NCBI GenBank assembly: GCA_021823425.1
Contig: JAKANX010000005.1
Location: 1 to 20,985 of the forward strand
Source: Microcaldota archaeon
GTDB lineage: Archaea > Micrarchaeota > Micrarchaeia > Anstonellales > Bilamarchaeaceae
DNA length: 20,985 nucleotides
Reading direction: 5' to 3'
Position 1 is the first letter of the stretch; every line of letters begins with the position of its first letter. Below the pieces are notes generated by a model. The model was not told the origin of the DNA and searched no databases. It saw only the letters and a program-made list of their open reading frames with translations. Positions 13,641 through 20,664 of the stretch are shown here, piece after piece. A program made the translations under genes and the position numbers.

Positions 13641-13693
13641 CATGATATCATGGAGCGAGTGGGAGCAAGGGAACAGTCAGGTATTTAAACACC
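13641..13693 (+). promoter_or_regulatory. Promoter and palindromes upstream of the kinase-like gene
   Basis: CATGATATCATG (13641-13652) is a perfect 12-bp palindrome. GGTATTTAAACACC (13680-13693) is a palindrome with one mismatch that contains the likely TATA box TATTTAAAC. A second AT box (13699-13710) and a GGTGGG Shine-Dalgarno (13718-13723) follow before the ATG at 13727. An operator overlapping the TATA box would allow repression. Confidence 0.4.
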
Positions 13694-13726
13694 ATTTGTT
13701 ATAAATAATGTATAAAAGGTGGGCAA

Positions 13727-14590
13727 ATGGCTCAATTCGAATACAACACAACGGAAACTCATCAGGAGCTCAAGGCGGGCAAGTTCAACAAGCCCGAGGA
13801 GCACGAGCTGCCGCCATTTGCAAAGGAGGTTCCGCTGCGCACGATAGTGAAGAAGCACGGCAGCAGCGTCACCGTGGAATACGAGTGGAGCGTGCTGGGC
13901 GGCGAGCAGATTAGGATACAGTTCATGAGCTTTAGGGGCAAGGACGAGAGCCTTGAGAACGTGCACCGCATAAAGGTGAGCGACGGCGCGGACGCGGGCT
14001 CGTTCAAGATAGGGGGCAGGACCTACATCATCAGGAAGACCAGCGAGGACGTGGCGCGCGAGCTCATGAAGACGAGCGGAAAAATAAAGGCGTCCATACT
14101 CGGCGTAATCGGCTATTTCAGGACTGCCAAGGGCAACACATACACCATTTCCAAGGTAGACGGGGAGGCGTGGTCCATGGACAAGCGCCTCGGGCTCAAG
14201 GAATTCTCCATAGCCGCGATGAAGCAGGCGGAGAAGAGCAGGTTCGCGGACCTCATAATGGGCGAGCTCATGAAGCTCTACAAGCAGGGCTACGCGCTCA
14301 GGAACTTCAACCCGCTCGACGTCATAGTGACCAAGAAGAAGATAGTGCTCGGGAACACGAGCGCGCTGGTGAAGTTCGGCGGCGCTAGGAAGGTTGACAA
14401 CTTCATAGGCGACCTCAAGGTGATGGTTAGGAGCGGAATCGCCCAGAAGGGCGACGTCGTCTACGGAATCGCGCTCTCGTTCGGCGCCATGAAGAAGGAA
14501 TATTCCCAGTGGGCCAAGGAGAACGGGGTCGAGGGCGAAGGCGACGTGCACGTGCTGGAGAAGATAGAGGAGAGCGTGCTCAGGAAGTAG
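13727..14590 (+). CDS. Degenerate protein-kinase-like (RIO/ABC1-type) protein
   Basis: A 287-residue protein preceded by a strong Shine-Dalgarno (GGTGGG). No family is obvious at first sight, but the order of elements matches a small kinase fold: GGRTYIIRKT (K104 like the beta-3 lysine), VARELM (E112 like the helix-C glutamate), ILGVIGYFR...YTISKVDGE (hinge), LMKLYKQGYALRNFNPLDVI (catalytic-loop position) and KKKIVLGNTSAL (DFG position). Against the usual HGD-x-x-x-x-N, Asn193 takes the catalytic Asp place and Asp198 the Asn place, and the DFG Asp is Asn210. It would be a pseudokinase or an unusual enzyme. The first 90 residues form a separate beta-rich domain. Fold assignment by eye, moderate confidence. 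Confidence 0.5.
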   Translation: MAQFEYNTTETHQELKAGKFNKPEEHELPPFAKEVPLRTIVKKHGSSVTVEYEWSVLGGEQIRIQFMSFRGKDESLENVHRIKVSDGADAGSFKIGGRTYIIRKTSEDVARELMKTSGKIKASILGVIGYFRTAKGNTYTISKVDGEAWSMDKRLGLKEFSIAAMKQAEKSRFADLIMGELMKLYKQGYALRNFNPLDVIVTKKKIVLGNTSALVKFGGARKVDNFIGDLKVMVRSGIAQKGDVVYGIALSFGAMKKEYSQWAKENGVEGEGDVHVLEKIEESVLRK

Positions 14591-14604
14591 TTTTTTCCTC
14601 TTTT
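14591..14604 (+). terminator. T-rich terminator between converging genes
   Basis: TTTTTTCCTCTTTT follows the stop of the kinase-like gene directly. Archaeal termination commonly uses such T runs. The 26-bp gap separates it from the end of rad50. Confidence 0.5.
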
Positions 14605-14616
14605 CCTAATTTCAAT

Positions 14617-16917
14617 TCAAACCTCTTCAACTATGGTGCCGGAGCTTGCGCCCTTGTCCCTTCCAAGGCGGTAGGTGCTCGCGAATTCCGAGCCCATCAG
14701 GCCCTCGTCGTGCGTTATTATGAAGCTCTGCTCCACCAATTCAGGAAGGTTGTCCTGCAGGGCGTGGGCCAACACCGCTACCGCCTCCTTGTCAAGGTTG
14801 TGCGTGGGCTCGTCAAGGACGAGCAGGCTCATGTTCGGCGTAAGGACAGAGGCGAGCGCAATCCTGAACGCGAGCGCTATGCTCGCCCTTTCTCCACCGC
14901 TCGCGAGCTCGGCTGGCCTCCACTCCGAATCGTAAATCTCAAACGCGTATCCCTTCTCGTCAGCTGCCAGGCGGAGGCCGCGATAGTCCCTGTAAGGGTA
15001 AACGAGCTGCCAAATCCCGTTCATCGCCGAATTTATAGCCTCTATCACTTCCTGGCGCAGCGCGGCCTGGGTTTCCAGCAGCGCATTCCTGTATATCGCC
15101 AATTCCTCCTCCAGCTTCAGGAGCCGCGAAGCCTCCTTTTCAATTGCCTCCATTTCCGAGCGCTCGGAAGCCGCGAGTCCGAGGAATTCCCTCGCGTCCC
15201 TGAGCTGCGCATTCACGGAATTAAGCTCTGATGAAGTGCGCTCGCAGGAGAGGCGCATTTCCTCCAAACCCCTGCGCGCATTATCGAAATCCCTTTCGTT
15301 GAATAAGAGGGAATCCAGCTCGGCCGAGCTTTTTGCAAGCGAGGATTCCATCTGCGCGAGCCGCTCCCTCCTTGAGAGCAGCTCCTCGTGGATTTTGCAT
15401 TCCTGCGCCAGTTTGGCCAACGCAGCTGCGGCTTTCTCGGCATCCAGCCTTCCTGCCTGCGCGAGCGCTGCTGCCTTGGACGATTCCTCCTTCATCTTCG
15501 GGACTTTTGCGAGCAGTTCGGGAAGCGCGGACGCTTCCTTTTCCAATAGCCTGCGCCTCTGAGAAACCATGTCGCACTTGCGCAGCGCAGATTCGAGAAG
15601 CAGGAGCGTTTTGGACTTCTGCTCCAAAACGAGCTTTGAGGAATTTAATTCCGAGTTCTTTCTTGAAATCTCGTTCCTGTATTCCTCAAGCACGTGCCCT
15701 ATTCCCTCTTGGTTGAGGCTGCACCTGCACACAGGGCAGCGCGAGAGCCCGGGCCTCATCGCCCTCATTCCCTCCTCAAGCTTCGCTATCTCGTTGGAAA
15801 GTGACTTGCAGGATGCGGAAAGGGAGAGCGCATCCTTTTCAGAATTTGCTTTTTCCGCTGCCAGTGAGTCAGGAGTTTTTCCGCCCAATAGGGAGGACAG
15901 CTCATTTTCAGCGGCATCCAGGCCGGCTTTGGCCGCCTTTGCGGCCTCGAGCCTGCTCTCCGCTGCGCCGCTTTCCCTTGAAATGGCGTTCTGCGACGCC
16001 TCGGCTTTGAGAAGCGCCGCGCGCGAATCCGCGAGCGCTTTTTCCGCGGCTGATTTGGCCTCCTTGAGCCTTGCCAAGGCGTCCGTGCCTGCTTCCTTCC
16101 CTGCGAGAGCCTGCTTGAGCTCCCCGATTGCCCCTCTTGCCTTGGACATCGTTTCCTTGAGCGAATCAGCCTTCTCCTTCTTAGCCCGCATCTGCGAAAA
16201 GGCGGAATTCGAATCCTTGTAAACCGAATTGTATTTTTCCAAATTTTCAGAAAGGGTTTTCCCCGAGGATTCCAGCGTTGCGCACCTTGCGGAAGCCTCC
16301 AGCTCCTTCTTCCTAATTTCCTCGAGCCTCTGCCTGCTGAACTTGCCTTCCAGCGCGGTGCGGCCGCTCCTTGCCCGATTTATCAGCGTCACCGCGTTTC
16401 CCCTCGCCGTTTCAAACCTGTCCAGGCCCAAAAGCTCGTCCATCTCGGATTTCCGTTTTGCAGGGTCTATGTTCAGGAAATGGTCTATCCTGTTCTGCTC
16501 GGAATAAATCGCGCGGCTGAACAAATCGTAATCCGCCGAAAGGAGGTGCTCCACGTACTTGGTCGCGGCGGACTGGCCCTTTTCCACCAGCTTTCCTGCC
16601 TTGCGCACCTCTCCTTCTCCCGTTGCCCGCCCTTTCCTGTCCAGGGAAATTGTGCGGATTATTTCGTATTGCTCGCCCTTCCAGTCCAGCGCGAGGCTCA
16701 CTTTCGCGCAATCCTTGCCGTGCCTCACCACGTCCGACAAGGAGAGCCTGCGGCGCTCGAGCGCCGGGAACGTTCCGAAAAGGGCGAAGCACGCCGCGTC
16801 GAGTACAGAGCTTTTCCCGGAGCCCATTATTCCCACCAAGAGGTTGGTCCCCATGCGGAACTTCATCTCGGTCTTCTCGTGGGAACGCCAGTTTTCAAGG
16901 GAAATTGATGCCAGCAT
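14617..16917 (-). CDS. rad50: Rad50-type ATPase (double-strand break repair)
   Basis: A 766-residue SMC-like ATPase. Its Walker A motif is GIMGSGKSS (29-37; Met where Asn is usual in GxNGxGKSS). A Q-loop region follows (YSEQNRIDHFLNIDP), then LLGLDRFETAR, and two long Ala/Glu/Lys-rich coiled coils (about 190-390 and 405-620) around a zinc hook CPVC (394-397). The C-terminal half has the signature SGGE (673-676), Walker B LLVLDEP (D702, E703), the D-loop and the H-loop H736. It is shorter than typical Rad50 (about 850-900), through shorter coils. Rad50 works with the Mre11 nuclease, but no mre11, herA or nurA gene is in the window. An AT-rich candidate promoter is at 16930-16953. Confidence 0.9.
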   Translation of the reverse strand: MLASISLENWRSHEKTEMKFRMGTNLLVGIMGSGKSSVLDAACFALFGTFPALERRRLSLSDVVRHGKDCAKVSLALDWKGEQYEIIRTISLDRKGRATGEGEVRKAGKLVEKGQSAATKYVEHLLSADYDLFSRAIYSEQNRIDHFLNIDPAKRKSEMDELLGLDRFETARGNAVTLINRARSGRTALEGKFSRQRLEEIRKKELEASARCATLESSGKTLSENLEKYNSVYKDSNSAFSQMRAKKEKADSLKETMSKARGAIGELKQALAGKEAGTDALARLKEAKSAAEKALADSRAALLKAEASQNAISRESGAAESRLEAAKAAKAGLDAAENELSSLLGGKTPDSLAAEKANSEKDALSLSASCKSLSNEIAKLEEGMRAMRPGLSRCPVCRCSLNQEGIGHVLEEYRNEISRKNSELNSSKLVLEQKSKTLLLLESALRKCDMVSQRRRLLEKEASALPELLAKVPKMKEESSKAAALAQAGRLDAEKAAAALAKLAQECKIHEELLSRRERLAQMESSLAKSSAELDSLLFNERDFDNARRGLEEMRLSCERTSSELNSVNAQLRDAREFLGLAASERSEMEAIEKEASRLLKLEEELAIYRNALLETQAALRQEVIEAINSAMNGIWQLVYPYRDYRGLRLAADEKGYAFEIYDSEWRPAELASGGERASIALAFRIALASVLTPNMSLLVLDEPTHNLDKEAVAVLAHALQDNLPELVEQSFIITHDEGLMGSEFASTYRLGRDKGASSGTIVEEV

Positions 16918-16929
16918 AATTAGTCGGCA

Positions 16930-16955
16930 ATATATGGACGGAAAAAATTAAAACA
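16930..16955 (-). promoter_or_regulatory. Promoter candidates for rad50
   Basis: On the minus strand TTTTAATTTTTT and CCATATATT lie 13-36 nt before the ATG at 16917, after the transaldolase stop. The T run could also end the pentose phosphate transcript. Confidence 0.35.
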
Positions 16956-16960
16956 GGGCA

Positions 16961-17611
16961 CTACTTGTTGGACTTGGACCTGGCGTGGTCGTCAAGGAAC
17001 TGCGCTATGCCCTTGTCCGTGAGGGGGTGCTTCCACATCTCGGCGAACACCTTGTCGGGTATGGTGGCTATGTGGGCGCCCGCTTTCGCTGCCTCCTCCA
17101 CGTGCTTGGTGCTTCTCACCGAGGCCACAATCACTTCGGTCTTGAACCCGTAATTCTTGTAAATATCCATTATGTCCCGAATTAGCTGCATCCCATCCAC
17201 CCCGGCGTCGTCAAGCCTTCCGACGAACGGCGAAACGTACGTCGCGCCCGCCTTGGCCGCGAGCAGCGCCTGGGATGCGGAGAAAACAAGCGTAACGTTG
17301 GTCTTGAGACCTTTTCCCGAAAGGATGCGGACCGCGCGCAGCCCTTCCTCGTTCATCGCGACCTTTATCACTATGTTGTTGCCCCACTTGGAAAATACCT
17401 CGGCCTCTTTCACTATTTCCTCGGCGGTCTGCCCTATCCCCTCCACGCTGACCGGGCCGGCAATCGCCGCGCTTATGTCCCGTATAACCTGCTCGTGGTT
17501 CCTTCCGGAGCGCGCGATTATTGTCGGGTTTGTGGTTATGCCGTCCACCATCCCGAGGGCGGCATACTTCCTTATCGCTTCAACGTTTGCAGTGTCCATG
17601 AAGAATTTCAT
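16961..17611 (-). CDS. tal: Transaldolase (TalC/MipB small type)
   Basis: A 216-residue class I aldolase barrel that transfers dihydroxyacetone between sugar phosphates in the non-oxidative pentose phosphate pathway. The motifs are MKFFMDTANVEAIRKY, GITTNPTIIARSG, NIVIKVAMNEEG (Schiff-base lysine K83), TNVTLVFSASQALLAAKAGA and YVSPFVGRLDDAG. The length is typical of the small transaldolase/fructose-6-phosphate aldolase group. The transketolase genes directly upstream favour transaldolase. The ATG at 17611 is chosen since GGGTGGG (17615-17621) lies 3 nt before it; in-frame GTGs at 17626 and 17620 are less likely. It is the last gene of the operon, 11 nt after the transketolase C stop. Confidence 0.92.
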   Translation of the reverse strand: MKFFMDTANVEAIRKYAALGMVDGITTNPTIIARSGRNHEQVIRDISAAIAGPVSVEGIGQTAEEIVKEAEVFSKWGNNIVIKVAMNEEGLRAVRILSGKGLKTNVTLVFSASQALLAAKAGATYVSPFVGRLDDAGVDGMQLIRDIMDIYKNYGFKTEVIVASVRSTKHVEEAAKAGAHIATIPDKVFAEMWKHPLTDKGIAQFLDDHARSKSNK

Positions 17612-17622
17612 TATGCCCACCC

Positions 17623-18597
17623 TCACTTCTTGTAATACGCGATTGCCTCCTTCGCAGTTTCATAAATCCCCTGGGCGTCCAGATTGTATTTCCTCATCAG
17701 CTCCGGAGCCTCGCCGGATTCCGCGAACGTGTCGTAAATTCCGTGCCTCCTCAGCGGGACCCCGTCTTCCTCGCATAGCACTTCCGCGACAGCCGAGCCG
17801 AGACCGCCGTGCACCTGGTGCTCCTCCACAGAGAGCGCGAGCCCGCATTTCTTGGCGTATTTCACTATGGTCTCGCGGTCTATTGGCTTTATCGTGTGCA
17901 CGTTTATCACTGCAGCGCTTATCCCGTCCTTTTCAAGAAGCTCCGCGGCCTTCATGGACTGGTAAACCTCCACCCCGCACGCGAAAATAGCTATGTCCTT
18001 CCCGTCGCGGAGCGCGTTCGCCTTCCCTATTTCAAAGGGCGTCTTCTCGGTGGTGAATGAGGGGAATTTCTCCCTTCCGGTGCGGATGTATGCGGGATGA
18101 GTGGACGCGTGCGCCGCGCAGGTCGCCTTTTTGGCCTCCTCCGCGTCCGCGGGCACGAGCACGACCATGTTCGGGAGCGTGCGCATCATCGCTATGTCCT
18201 CCAGAATCTGGTGCGATGCGCCGTCCGGGCCAACGGTGATTCCGGTGTGCGACCCGTGCACTATCACTTTCGAGTCGTTGTAGCATATAGAAACGCGTAT
18301 CTGGTCGAAGTTCCTTCCGGGGTTGAACGCTCCGAACGCCGAAATGACCGCCGTCTTGCCGCACGCGGCTATGCCGGACGCGACCGAGGCCATGTTCTGC
18401 TCCGCAATCCCGACCTGCACGAACCTCTTGGGGAATTTCTCGGCGAACCAGTGCACCCGCGTGGACTCGGCGACGTCGGCGGTGAGCACCCACAGGTTGG
18501 GGTCCTTCTCGCCCAGCTCCAGCAGGGCCTTTCCGAAGCCGTCGCGCAAGGATGCGGGCTTTCCGTTCATGTCTAGGTGCATGTCCTGGTTCAGCAT
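17623..18597 (-). CDS. Transketolase, C-terminal subunit
   Basis: A 324-residue pyrimidine-binding plus C-terminal domain of a split transketolase. Visible are the start RDGFGKALLELGEKDPNLWVLTADVAEST, the conserved GIAEQNM with catalytic Glu66, HTGITVGPDGASHQ, and VSVEEHQVHGGLGSAVAEV in the C-terminal domain. The ATG at 18597 lies 5 nt after the stop of the N-terminal subunit, with GTGATT as Shine-Dalgarno. A long in-frame extension to 18789 is only the shadow of the N subunit gene. Split transketolases are usual in archaea and some bacteria. The two products pair to form one thiamine diphosphate site moving two-carbon units between ketoses and aldoses. Confidence 0.93.
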   Translation of the reverse strand: MLNQDMHLDMNGKPASLRDGFGKALLELGEKDPNLWVLTADVAESTRVHWFAEKFPKRFVQVGIAEQNMASVASGIAACGKTAVISAFGAFNPGRNFDQIRVSICYNDSKVIVHGSHTGITVGPDGASHQILEDIAMMRTLPNMVVLVPADAEEAKKATCAAHASTHPAYIRTGREKFPSFTTEKTPFEIGKANALRDGKDIAIFACGVEVYQSMKAAELLEKDGISAAVINVHTIKPIDRETIVKYAKKCGLALSVEEHQVHGGLGSAVAEVLCEEDGVPLRRHGIYDTFAESGEAPELMRKYNLDAQGIYETAKEAIAYYKK

Positions 18598-18602
18598 TTC
18601 AA

Positions 18603-19457
18603 TCACTGGCCGTCCTCTATTTCCTTCCTGCTCTCCAGCAGGATTTCCATCGCCTTCTCCTTCTCCTCGTTGCTCGGCGTCTTGCCGTGCCATTCTGTGA
18701 GGAATTCCATGAACGGGATTCCCTTTCCGGGGATGGTATGCGCTATAATCATCGTCGGTTTCTCGTAAATGGCCCTGCTCTCCTCGCACGCCTCAATAAT
18801 CTTCTGTATGTTGTGGCCGTCCACCTCAATCACGTGCCAGCCGAACGCCCTGTATTTCTCCTCCAGGGGCTCGAGCGGCATCACGTCCTCCGTAAAGCCG
18901 TCAATCTGGATGTTGTTGCGGTCCATTATCGCCGTTAGGTTGCCGAGCTTGTACTTGGCTGCGAGCATCACGGCCTCCCATGTCTGGCCCTCCTGCTGCT
19001 CCCCGTCGCTCGTGATGCAGTAGACGCGCCATTTCTTCTTTTCAGCCTTGGAGACTATGGCCATTCCCACGGCCTGCGAAAGCCCCTGCGCGAGCGGCCC
19101 GGAGGAATTCTCTATTCCGGGAAGCGTGCCCCTGTGCGGGTGCCCCTGCAGCCGCGAGCCCAGCTTCCTGAGCGTCATCAATTCCTCCTTGGGAAAATAG
19201 CCCGCGTTCGCCAAAGACGCGTAAAGCACCGGGCAGGTGTGCCCGTTTGAAAGTATGATGCGGTCGCGCTCGGGCCATTCCGGGTTCTTGGGGTCATGGT
19301 AGAGGACGTTGAAATAAAGCGCCGTGAATATGTCCACTAGGCCAATCGAGCCTGCGGAGTGGCCGCTCTTTGCGGCGTGCAGCATCCGTATCACGTCCTG
19401 CCTTATCGTGTTCGCGACAAGGTGCAGCTGCTTGATGTTGGTGATTTTATTGCGCAT
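18603..19457 (-). CDS. Transketolase, N-terminal (thiamine diphosphate) subunit
   Basis: A 284-residue pyrophosphate-binding domain of a split transketolase. It carries the substrate and cofactor histidines SGHSAGS (H33) and SNGHTCPVLYA (H73), HPHRGTLPGIENSSGPLAQG, and the cofactor motif from SDGEQQEG (D151) to MDRNNIQIDG (N181), where Ser replaces the first Gly of the usual GDG. The ATG at 19457 overlaps the end of the epimerase gene by 11 bp; an in-frame GTG at 19463 is an alternative. The close coupling with the C subunit (5 nt) suits equal production of the two halves. It acts in the cytoplasm in pentose phosphate interconversion. Confidence 0.93.
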   Translation of the reverse strand: MRNKITNIKQLHLVANTIRQDVIRMLHAAKSGHSAGSIGLVDIFTALYFNVLYHDPKNPEWPERDRIILSNGHTCPVLYASLANAGYFPKEELMTLRKLGSRLQGHPHRGTLPGIENSSGPLAQGLSQAVGMAIVSKAEKKKWRVYCITSDGEQQEGQTWEAVMLAAKYKLGNLTAIMDRNNIQIDGFTEDVMPLEPLEEKYRAFGWHVIEVDGHNIQKIIEACEESRAIYEKPTMIIAHTIPGKGIPFMEFLTEWHGKTPSNEEKEKAMEILLESRKEIEDGQ

Positions 19458-20112
19458 GGGCACCGGCCTTTTTCAGCTTCTCGATTGCTTCACCTACGTT
19501 CTCCGCGGAAAATATCGCGCTCGCGGCCGCAATCTTGTCCACTCCCGCCCTTATCGCGGAAGCGGCGGTTTCGGAGTTTATCCCGCCGTCTATCTCGATG
19601 CTCAGCGACGGGAACCTTCCCCTTAAAAATGAGATTTTTTCCTCCACTTCCTTTATGTATTTCTGCCCGGAAAAGCCGGGATGCACCGACATAACCAGGA
19701 TGCGCTCGACGTCCTTCGCGTACGGTAGTATTTTTTCCAGCGGGGTTTCGGGGTTTATCGCCAAACCCAATTTGCCGTGCGCCTCCTTCACTTCCTTCTT
19801 GATGAGCTCCCAGTTTGCGTTTATCGTCTCAATGTGCACGAGGTGGATGTTCGGGCCCTTTATTTCCCTTATCCATTTCTCAGGGTTCTTCACCATCCAG
19901 TGGAATTCGTATTTCACGCCTTGCGGCAGGGGCTTGAGGGCGTCGAGCCCTACGGTGAGGTTGGGGACGAACTCGTTGTCCATCACGTCTATGTGGATCG
20001 TCTTGACGTAGGGGGTGACCCTGCTTATCGCGCTTATGAGCTCTTCCCTCGTCTTGACCAGCACGGCAGGGAGCACTTCAACGCCCTTAGCAGTCAAATT
20101 AGTTGTGCCCAT
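19447..20112 (-). CDS. rpe: Ribulose-phosphate 3-epimerase family protein
   Basis: A 221-residue TIM barrel. The metal and catalytic positions of the family are present: HIDVMDNEFVPN (H40, D42), EFHWMVKNPEKW (H71), MSVHPGFSGQKY and EIDGGIN (D175). Two deviations from usual sequences are VLPAVLV in place of the PSILSAD start and Asn46 in place of Gly in VMDG. It interconverts ribulose-5-phosphate and xylulose-5-phosphate and supplies transketolase, the next gene. The ATG at 20112 is chosen because GGTGGG lies 5 nt upstream; the ATG at 20133 precedes that Shine-Dalgarno. It is the first gene of a four-gene operon. Confidence 0.88.
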   Translation of the reverse strand: MGTTNLTAKGVEVLPAVLVKTREELISAISRVTPYVKTIHIDVMDNEFVPNLTVGLDALKPLPQGVKYEFHWMVKNPEKWIREIKGPNIHLVHIETINANWELIKKEVKEAHGKLGLAINPETPLEKILPYAKDVERILVMSVHPGFSGQKYIKEVEEKISFLRGRFPSLSIEIDGGINSETAASAIRAGVDKIAAASAIFSAENVGEAIEKLKKAGAHAQ

Positions 20113-20147
20113 ATTTTCCCACCGAATTAGCACTAAACTAATGCCCG

Positions 20148-20160
20148 AATAAGTATAAAA
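20148..20160 (-). promoter_or_regulatory. TATA box of the pentose phosphate operon
   Basis: The minus strand reads TTTTTTATACTTA about 40 nt before the ATG at 20112, leaving a short leader that contains the GGTGGG Shine-Dalgarno. Confidence 0.5.
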
Positions 20161-20293
20161 AACTACCTAAGGGGGCGCGGACAAACGATAATAAAGTGTC
20201 GTCGCGAAATGGAATCGTGATGAGGGAAGTGATCACTGAGCAACCTGCCTAAGCCACACAAAGGCAGAACTTTGAAAACCATGCATCAATTCT

Positions 20294-20360
20294 GCGGTTT
20301 CCTGTCTAGGGTTTCCTGTTTCGGACCGAGCGAAACTCGAAACGGACAACTGGAAACCGC
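20294..20360. repeat. Dispersed repeat, copy C (67-nt imperfect hairpin)
   Basis: GCGGTTTCC (20294-20302) and GGAAACCGC (20352-20360) are perfect inverse arms. The interior has GTTTCCTGTTTCGG and CGAAACTCGAAACGG, which pair partly. The GTTTCC/GAAAC vocabulary and the CTGGAAAC end link it to copies A and B, though it is more diverged. Confidence 0.5.
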
Positions 20361-20458
20361 TCTTTGTATGACTGTTTTCCTGGTCTGCCGTGGATTGGCC
20401 ACGCGGGGCGCGATGACGAGCGACGTGCGGACTGACTAGAATTCATTAGCCTGAGCGC

Positions 20459-20472
20459 CCTAAACGCTTAGG
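20459..20472. repeat. CCTAA/TTAGG hairpin
   Basis: CCTAA and TTAGG flank the 4-nt loop ACGC. It follows GCCTGAGCGCC (20449-20459), which recurs as GCCTGAGTGCC at 20587-20597. Confidence 0.4.
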
Positions 20473-20474
20473 TT

Positions 20475-20619
20475 ATTGACGAATTTTCCGCTTAATTCAC
20501 CCGTCAATTGACTGGAATAAATTTTACACCTCATTTCCGCAGTGAAACAGTAGATTTCCTAGGGAAATTCGTTTCCGCGGAAACGTGCCTGAGTGCCAGT
20601 CTAACTAGAGTTCGTCAAT
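20475..20619. repeat. Inverted repeat enclosing three palindromes
   Basis: ATTGACGAA (20475-20483) and TTCGTCAAT (20611-20619) are exact inverses. Between them lie GTCAATTGAC (20503-20512), ATTTCC-TAG-GGAAAT (20554-20568) and the perfect 16-bp CGTTTCCGCGGAAACG (20570-20585). The nesting resembles recombinase arm or core sites, or binding sites of a regulator. Confidence 0.5.
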
Positions 20620-20628
20620 CAGCTCGGC

Positions 20629-20638
20629 AAGCTATAAA
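20629..20638 (+). promoter_or_regulatory. TATA box of the integrase gene
   Basis: GCTATAAATA lies about 31 nt before the ATG at 20665. Confidence 0.55.
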
Positions 20639-20664
20639 TAGTACTTCGAGTAGACAGGCTGGCC

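Larger units (their letters stand above)
20113..20664. other. 552-base non-coding, repeat-rich stretch
   Basis: No convincing gene is seen on either strand. From left to right it holds the epimerase promoter, a GTGATGA/CTGA pair (20217-20239), a CTGCC/GGCAG hairpin (20246-20267), repeat copy C (20294-20360), a CCTAA/TTAGG hairpin (20459-20472), several perfect palindromes (20503-20512, 20554-20568, 20570-20585) inside a 9-bp inverted repeat (20475-20483 and 20611-20619), and the integrase TATA box. The density suggests the end of a mobile element or a control region. Confidence 0.6.

Noticed and set aside
13574..13726. Small gene between polB and the kinase-like gene
   Set aside because: No open frame with an RBS was seen; the 153 bases are explained by a T tract and promoter elements.
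16961..17611. Fructose-6-phosphate aldolase instead of transaldolase
   Set aside because: The families are alike in sequence, but the position after transketolase and epimerase favours transaldolase; not fully excluded.
20294..20619. CRISPR array
   Set aside because: There are inverse repeats of several types but no regularly spaced identical direct repeats.
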